The notes beneath the pieces were generated by a model that was given only the letters and a program-made list of their open reading frames with translations, ran no database searches and was not told the origin of the DNA. Below, one piece after another: positions 57,551 to 64,000 of a stretch of 64,000 nucleotides of DNA. The position numbers and the translations under genes were made by a program. How positions within the stretch are numbered: the stretch's first letter is position 1; the number at the start of each line of letters is the position of its first letter. This DNA is from Strigops habroptila (Eukaryota; Chordata; Aves; Psittaciformes; Psittacidae), in the NCBI RefSeq assembly GCF_004027225.2, contig NC_044301.2, positions 25,360,210-25,424,209 on the forward strand, given 5' to 3'.

Positions 57551-58119
57551 TGCATCATGGTTTAAGCCCAGCTGGTAACTCGGAACCACGCAGCCGCTCG
57601 CTCACTCCCCCCCTTCTTCCTCCCCCCACTCCCGGAGGGATGGGGAGGAGAAACAAAGGAATGTAACTCCCATGGGTTGAGAAAAGAACAGTCCAGTAAC
57701 TAAGGTATAATACAAAACCACTACTGCTACCACCAATGATAATAATGATAAGGGAAATAACAAGGGGAGAGGATACAATTGATCACCACCCGCCGACCGA
57801 TACCCAGCCCGACCAGAGCAGCGATATGGGCCTTCCGGGTAACTCCCCCAGGTTTATATACTGGGCATGACGTGCTGTGGTATGGAATACCCCTTTGGCT
57901 AGTTTGGGTCAGGTGTCCTGTCTCATACTCCTCCCGGCTTCCCCTCCTCCCTGGCAGAGCATGAGACTGAGAAAGTCCTTGGTCGGAATAAACATTACTT
58001 AGCAACAACTGAAAACATCGGTGTTATCAGCATTGTTCCCAGGCTGAAAGTCAAAAAAACAGCACTGCACCAGCTACTAGGAAGGAGAAAATATGACTGC
58101 TACAGCTGAACCCAGGACA
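57551..58119 (-). repeat. Element B 3' LTR
   Basis: In viral sense it begins TGTCCTGGGTTCAGC (58,119) and ends near 57,551 (..CCATGATGCA). A TATA-like GTATATAAAC lies near 57,853 on the minus strand. Confidence 0.85.
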
Positions 58120-58309
58120 GTATCCACCCCTTATTCCATACCATTCATGTCATGCTCAGACTTTTCAATATACCATCGCTTTTGTCTTTTTTATATATAT
58201 ATACACCCACGCCCACACGCAAAGAGAGAGATATCATTCCCTAGTCCATGGGACAATCCCTATAAAGTTGCTGAATTCATCCAGTCCATGATGTCAGGCT
58301 CCATCTCTT

Positions 58310-58540
58310 CTAATAGTCTTTCAGGGCAGGAGGGACGGTGTGTAGTGTTGGGTTGTTGCCTGCTGATGATACCGCCAAACTCATCTGGTCACTGCTGAGC
58401 TCGTCTGGCTCGTCAAAACTCATTTTCGTTGGGGTGATGATTGGACGGAAGTCAGGGTCAGTTGCTGGTGACCTGAAGATATCTAGCTGGAGGGCTATAA
58501 AAGTGTTATAGAGCAGGCAACAGCATACAATTGAGTTCAT
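58310..58540 (-). pseudogene. Element B post-pol small ORF (76 residues)
   Basis: ATG at 58,540, overlapping the integrase end in a different frame, to TAG 58,312-58,310. The peptide begins MNSIVCCCLLYNTFIALQLD, a short hydrophobic leader-like stretch, and continues polar and acidic (FDEPDELSSDQ). The matching ORF in element A is prematurely ended. It could be an accessory protein, an env leader remnant or chance. No similarity is recognised. Confidence 0.4.
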
Positions 58541-59508
58541 TGGCTGTTTTCCCCCAAAATTAAATCCCCTTGAGGTACACATCGGACTTCCCCATCTTCC
58601 CGCGTTACCCACCAAGTATATCCAGGTCCCTGAGCAAAAGCAACCCCACGAGTGGGTTTGCCTTTACCTGAAGCAGGAATAACCCAGACTGTCTTCCCCA
58701 ACAAATTCTTTATGTGCACCACAGGAACTTTCTCCCCTCTACAGTACGTAAAATTTCTGATGGGCTGGGCCAGCCCTGTTGGCAGATCCCCTACTGTTGA
58801 CCAACCAGGTGGCTTTTGGTAAATGTGTATCCCAGTGTTTGAAAGTCCCACCACTCATTGCTCTCAGGGTAGTTTTTACCAGCCCATTGTACTGTTCGGT
58901 TTTCCCAGAGGCTGGTGCACGTTAGGGGATGTGATATACCCACTCAATGCCATGCTCTTTGGCCCAAGTGTCTATAAGGTTGTTCCGGAAATGAGTCCCA
59001 TTATCTGACTCAATTCTCTCTGGGGTGCCGCGTCGCCACAAGACTTGTTTCTCAAGGCCCAGGATAGCGTTTGGGGCAGTGGCGTGGGGCACAGCGTATG
59101 TTTATAGCCATCCAGTGGTTGCTTCCACCATGGTAAGCACATGGCACTTGCCTTGGTGGGTCGGTGGGAGTGTGGTATGGTCAATCTGCCAGGCCTCCCC
59201 ATACTTGTACTTCAGCCATCGTCCTCCATACCAGAGAGGCTTTAACTGCTTGGCTCGCTTAATTGCAATACATTTCACATTCATGAATAAGCTGGTCAAT
59301 AGTGTCCATTGTTAAGTCCACTCCTCGATCACGAGCCCATCTATAAGTTGCATCTCCGCCTTGATGGTCTGAGGTGTCATGGGCCCACCAGGCTAAAAAT
59401 AATTCACCCTTATGTTGCCAATCTAAGTCCATCTGAGCCACTTCAACCTTGGCAGCTTGATCCACTTGCTGGTTGTTCTGGTGTTCCTCAGTGGCCCAAC
59501 TCTTGGGT
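58537..59508 (-). pseudogene. Element B integrase, broken
   Basis: Zinc-binding region, core and C-terminus are recognisable in several frames. HECEMYC lies near 59,280. The WQIDHTTLP part is in 59,299-59,102, and the C-terminal GKTVWVIPASGKG part in 58,854-58,537. The third catalytic position is Glu (SGKTEQYNG, about 58,900), but a stop follows YHIP just before it. The upstream border is the CR1 insertion. Confidence 0.8.
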
Positions 59509-59512
59509 ACAT

Positions 59513-61251
59513 AGAATCATAGAATAGTAAGGGTTGGAAAGGACATTAAGATCATCTAGTTCCAACCCCCCTGCCATGGGCAGGGACACCTCACACTAAA
59601 CCATGACGCCCAAGGATCTGTCCAACTTGGCCTTGAACACCGCAGGGATGGAGCACCCACAACCTCCCTGGGCAACCCATTCCAATGCCTCACCACCCTC
59701 ACTGTAAAGAACTTCTTCCTTATATCTAGTCTAAACTTCCCCTGTTTAAGTTTGAAGCCATTACCCCTTGTCCTACCACTACAGTCCCTAAGGAAGAGTC
59801 CCTCCCCAGCATCCCTATAGACCCCCTTCAGATATTGAAGGCTGCTAGGAGGTGTCCACGCAGCCTTCTCTTCTCCAGGCTGAACAGCCCCAACTTTCTC
59901 AGCCTGTCTTCATACGGGAGGTGCTCCAGCCCTCTTATCATCCTCGTGGCCCTCCTCTGGACTTGCTCCAACAGCTCCATGTCCTTTTTATGTTGAGGAC
60001 ACCAGAACTGTACGCAGTACTCCAAGTGAGGTCTCACAAGAGCAGAGTAGAGGGGCAGGATGACCTCCTTCGACCTGCTGGTCACGCTTCTTTTGATGCA
60101 GCCCAGGATACGGTTGGCTTTCTGGGCTGCAAGTGCACACTGCCAGCTCATGTTAAGCTTCTCATCAACCAACGCCCCCAAGTCCTTCTCTGCAGGGCTG
60201 CTCTGAATCTCTTTACCCAACCTGTAGCAGTGCCTGGGATTGCCCTGACCCAGGTGTAGGACCTTACACTTGGCTTGGTTAAACTTCATAAGGTTGGCAT
60301 TAGCCCACCTCACAGGCATGTCAAGGTCCCTCTGGATGGCATCCCTTCCTTGCAGCGTATCAACCGAACCACAAACAAAATTGCTGAGGGCGCACTCAAT
60401 CCCACTGTCCATGTCGCCGACAAAGATGTTGAACAGGACCGGTCCCAACACCGATCCCTGAGGGACACCACTCGTTACAGGTTTCCAACTAGACATCGAG
60501 CCATTTACCACAACTCTTTGCATGTGGCCATCGAGCAACTTTTTTATCCACTGAGTGGTCCATCTATCAAATTGTTGTCTCTCCAATTTAGAGACAAGGA
60601 TGTCATGCGGGACAGTGTTGAAGGCTTTGCACAAGTCCAGGTAGATGACGTCAACTGCTCTGCCCCTGTCCATCAGTTCCGTGGCTCCATCATAGAAGGC
60701 CACCAAATCGGTCAGGCAGGATTTCCCCTTAGTGAAGCCATGTTGGCTGTCACCAACCACCTCGTTATTTTTCATGTGCCTTAGCATGCTTTCCAGGAGA
60801 ATCTGCTCCAAGATTTTGCCAGGCACAGAGGTGAGGCTGACTGGTCTGTAGTTCCCCGGGTCTTCCACCTTCCCCTTTTTGAAAATGGGGGTTATATTGC
60901 CCTTTTTCCAGTCATCGGGAACTTCACCTGACTGCCAGGATTTTTCAAATATGATGGACAGTGGTTTAGCAACTTCATTCGCCAGCTCCTTCAGGACCCG
61001 TGGATGGATTTCATCAGGTCCCATGGACTTGTGCACGTTCAGGTTCTTAAGATGGTCTCGAACCTGATCCTCTCCTACAGTGGGCCTAAGGTCTTCATTC
61101 TCACAGTCCCTGCATCTGCTTTCCAAGACTTGGGTGGTGTGGTTAGAGCATTTGCTAGTGAAGACTGAGGCAAAGAAGTCATTAAGAAACTCAGCCTCCT
61201 TCAAACCCAGGGTAGCCAGTTCTCCCGATAGGTAGGCAGTTCTCCCGATAA
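59513..61251 (-). mobile_element. CR1 copy 6 inserted in element B, with TSD
   Basis: 5'-truncated CR1 in the same orientation as element B. It is flanked by ACAT on both sides (59,509-59,512 and 61,252-61,255), and the interrupted ERV reads through when the CR1 is ignored. RT is in the frame 61,261-59,828 with [14 protein letters not shown] and [11 protein letters not shown] 15-base in-frame deletion removes the catalytic FADDT ([11 protein letters not shown]). At the 5' junction a 16-base stretch ending in ttctcccgata is duplicated (about 61,215-61,250). Confidence 0.92.
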
Positions 61252-63451
61252 ACATGAGCATCTCTGTGGCGTACCTTCACCACCAGGTTCTGCACCCGGG
61301 CAACGATATCTTGCCACAATGCAGCAGCCCAGATGGGTTTACTTCTGCGTTGCCGGTTGCTCTGCTTCCATTGCTGCAATCACCCCCACAGGGCATTTGC
61401 CACCCTCCGTGAGTCACTATAAAGTGCTGGCCATTTTTCTCTTTCAGCAGTGTCCAAGGCCAGCTAGATGGCTTTCACCTCTGCGAAGTGACTCAATTCA
61501 CCCTTGATTCACTCAGTTTCTGCAGCTTGTCACAGGGGACTCCACACGGCTGCCTTCCATCTCCAATGCTTTCACACAATATGGCAGGACCCATCAGTAA
61601 ACAAGGCATATTGCTTTTCACTCTCTGCCAGTTCATTATATGGTGGGGCATCTTCAGCACGCATCACCTCCTCTTCTGGTCATATCCAAAAATCTTTGCC
61701 CTCTGGCCAGTCCATGATGACTTCCAGAATTCCTGGATGACTGGGATTTCCTATTCGAGCTCGTTGTGCAATTAGTGCGGCCCACTTACTCCATGTAGCA
61801 TCGGTTGCATGATGTGTAGAGGAGACCCTGCCTTTGAACATCCAGCCCAGCACAGGCAACCGGGGTGCCAGGAGGAGGTGTGCTTCAATTCCAATCACTT
61901 CTGAGGCAGCTCGAACCCCTTCATAGGCTGCCAGTAACACTTTTTCAGTTGGAGAGTAGCTGGCTTCCGACCCCCTGTACCCCTGACTCCAAAAGCCGAG
62001 GGGTCGACCTCGGGTCTCCCCTGGAGCTTTCTGCCAGAGGCTCCAGGTAGGACCATTCTCCCCAGCTGCAGTGTAAAGCACATTTATCACATCTGGCCTG
62101 GCCCACACTGGTCCAAGGGCTGCTGCATGAACTATTTCTCGTTTAATTTGTTCAAAGGCTTGTTGTTGCTCAGGGCCCCATTTGAAATCATTCTTCTTCC
62201 GGGTCACGTGGTAGAGAGGGCTTACAATCAGACTGTAATTTGGGATGTGCATTCTCCAGAACCCCACAACACCTAAGAAAGCTTGTGTTTCTTTCTTGTT
62301 ACTTGGTGGAGACATTGCTGTTATCTTGTTGATCACGTCTGTGGGGATCTGGCGACGTCCATCTTGCCATTTTATTCCCAAAAATTGAATCTCCTGTGCA
62401 GGTCCCTTGACCTTACTCCGTTTTATGGCAAAACTGGCCTTCAGCAGGATTTGGATTACTTTCCTCCCTTTCTCAGAAACTTCTTCTGCTGTCTGGCCCC
62501 ACACAATAATGTCATCAATGTATTGCAGGTGTTCTGGAGCTTGCCCCTGTTCCAGTGCAGTCTGGATCAATCCATGGCAGATGGTAGGGCTGTGTTTCCA
62601 CCCCTGGGGCAGTCGGTTCCAAGTGTACTGGATGCCCCTCCAAGTGAAAGCAAACTGTGGCCTTCATTCTGCTGCCAAACTGATTGAAAAAATGCATTGG
62701 CAATATTACTTGTGGCATACCACTTGGCTGCCTTTGACTCCAGTTCATATTGAAGTTCTAGCATGTCCGGTATGGCAGCACTCAATGGTGGTATGACTTC
62801 ATTCAGGCCACGATAGTCTACTGTTAGTCTCCTCTCTCCATTAGACTTTTGCACTGGCCATATGGGGCTATTAAAGGGTGAGCGGGTCCTGCTGATCACT
62901 CCTTGGCTCTCCAGTCTATGGATCAGCTTATGGATGGGAATCAGGGAGTCTCGGTTGTTGCGATATTGCTGCCAGTGCACTGTTATGGTTGCGATTGGCG
63001 CTTGTTCTTCGACTTTCAGCAACCCCACCACAGAAGGATCCTCTGAGAGACCGGGCAAGGTGGACAGCTGCTTCATTCCCTTTGTCTCCAAGGCAGCGAT
63101 ACCAAAAGCCCATCTATACCCTTTTGGGTCTTTGAAGTACCCTCTCCTGAGATAGTCTATGCCAAGGATGCATGGAGCCCCTGGACCAGTCACAATGGGG
63201 TGCTTTTGCCACTTCCTCCCAGTCAGGCTGATTTCAGCCTCCAGTACAGTCAACTCTTGGGATCCTCCTGTCACTCCAGAAATATAAATGGGTTCCACCC
63301 CTTGATACCTTGATGGCATCAGGGTACACTGTACACCAGTATTTACTAGAGCCTTATACTTCTGTGGGACTGATGTGCCAGGCCATCTGATCCACACAGT
63401 ATAGTAAACCTGATTGTGCCTGTCCTCCACCTGGCTGGAGGCAGGGCCCCT
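61252..63451 (-). pseudogene. Element B protease, RT and RNase H, frameshifted
   Basis: Follows the Gag UAG in the same frame. The protease Asp-Thr-Gly is NTG here (LVNTGVQCT), so the catalytic Asp is lost. A one-base deletion in the T-run at about 62,688 shifts the frame inside RT. The second part (62,570-61,680) has YIDDIIVWG intact. A stop before RNase H (KDFWI) and further breaks lead up to the CR1 insertion. Confidence 0.85.
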
Positions 63452-63454
63452 CTA
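63424..63454 (-). promoter_or_regulatory. Gag-pol UAG and hairpin, element B copy
   Basis: UAG at 63,454-63,452, ten-base spacer, then the same CCTCCA-GCCAGG-TGGAGG stem-loop (63,441-63,424) and the complementary CCTGGC at 63,382-63,377 as in element A. Confidence 0.55.
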
Positions 63455-64000
63455 ATAGTGATCATAGCATTCTCCACTTCTGTCTTGTAGAAAGGGATTA
63501 GTATTCCTTATCACAGGAGCTGGAGTAAAATCAGCTCTTTCACTCCATCTGGGAAACTGCTCACCAGAGACTGGAGCAGCAGCTTTCCTGGAAGGATCGT
63601 CCTTGACCATTGTTCTCCTCTTCAGTTCATGCACCTGTTGCTCCAGAACTGAGGTAGGTTTTCCATCCCACTTTCTCATGTCTTCTCCGTGATCTTGCAG
63701 ATAAAACCATAGGGTGGCCCGTGGCATGTACTTCCTATATTTTCTCTCTTGAGCAGTAGAGCGCCTTTTGTTAATAGTTGAGACATGGGTTGGTACATGT
63801 GGGGAGCTGGATAGATCGGATAAATCGTCTCTCAATTGCTTGAACTCTTGGGACAATTTTTCCACAGCTGAAATGATGGAAGGGGTGAGATTGTCTTCGA
63901 ACTCTCGGAGTTGACGACTTACTTCATCCACTGTTTGTGGTGCTGCCTCACTCCAGGTCATTGATGCCAATGTGCGGGCATATAATGATGGCGCACCCCG
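63452..64000 (-). pseudogene. Element B Gag C-terminal part, runs off window
   Basis: Open from the window edge to the UAG, matching the end of element A Gag (QLREFEDNLTPSI, WFYLQDHGEDMRKWDGKPTS). The CGA codon here is intact, where element A has TGA. The segment after the capsid is basic and lacks the usual zinc knuckles. Confidence 0.8.

Larger units (their letters stand above)
57551..64000 (-). mobile_element. Element B: second copy of the env-less ERV family
   Basis: Same family and same strand as element A. It has a 3' LTR (57,551-58,119), a small ORF, integrase (about 58,537-59,508), a CR1 insertion (59,513-61,251), the remaining RNase H, RT and protease (61,252-63,451), and the end of Gag running off the window. 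It again has no env. It retains some residues lost in element A (RT YIDD, integrase Glu) but has its own frameshifts and stops. Confidence 0.92.

Noticed and set aside
50702..64000. Large first coding exon of SMPD3
   Set aside because: Searched on the minus strand for the N-terminal membrane region and catalytic start; only CR1 and ERV frames are present, so it is taken to lie outside the window.

Overview
The window is avian (or at least sauropsid) nuclear DNA. It has CR1 LINEs with the typical 3' end repeat (ATTCTATG-type), several endogenous-retrovirus families, long AT-rich introns and two recognisable host genes. No prokaryotic operons, CRISPR arrays or rRNA genes are present. The host genes lie tail to tail, as in other amniotes. 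PRMT7 (arginine methyltransferase 7, + strand) occupies about 1-10.7 kb, and SMPD3 (neutral sphingomyelinase 2, - strand) occupies 29.2 kb to beyond 50.7 kb.

Layout. 0-1.5 kb: two PRMT7 exons. 1.96-9.35 kb: an env-less ERV ('element A', - strand) with a 3' LTR, integrase, protease-RT-RNase H, a long Gag, a tRNA-Lys-type primer-binding site and a truncated, chimeric 5' LTR. 9.86-10.7 kb: the last two PRMT7 exons and a poly(A) signal. The PRMT7 exons that should lie between 1.5 and 9.86 kb are not visible, and the terminal exon carries an apparent 2-bp insertion before the stop. 10.7-29 kb: intergenic DNA with an old MIR-like SINE, a CpG-rich block at 16.2-16.8 kb with a short ORF, an ERV-L-type solo LTR (17.3-17.8 kb) and a young solo LTR with a 6-bp target duplication (22.4-22.8 kb). 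29.2-50.7 kb: six 3' coding exons of SMPD3 with correct splice sites and phases. The large first coding exon is not seen and presumably lies past 64 kb.

SMPD3 introns are heavily invaded. They hold a very young defective provirus ('provirus C', 39,962-43,066) with one mismatch between its LTRs and perfect TSDs. They also hold a CR1-within-CR1 nest (about 44.6-49.2 kb) that contains an inverted pair of element-A-family LTRs, a further CR1 (51.4-53.2 kb), a short CR1 tail (55.3 kb) and a second copy of the element-A family ('element B', 57.55 kb to the window edge). Element B is split by a CR1 with a 4-bp target duplication.

Most unusual content. The element A/B family has Gag and Pol in one frame separated by a UAG, with an identical downstream hairpin in both copies. 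Its Gag has a multi-spanning hydrophobic N-terminus and a 27-residue repeat. A small signal-peptide-like ORF sits where env is expected. Provirus C carries about 1.1 kb of apparently non-viral AT-rich sequence containing a tRNA-Lys-like segment. All conclusions come from reading the sequence; no database search was run.
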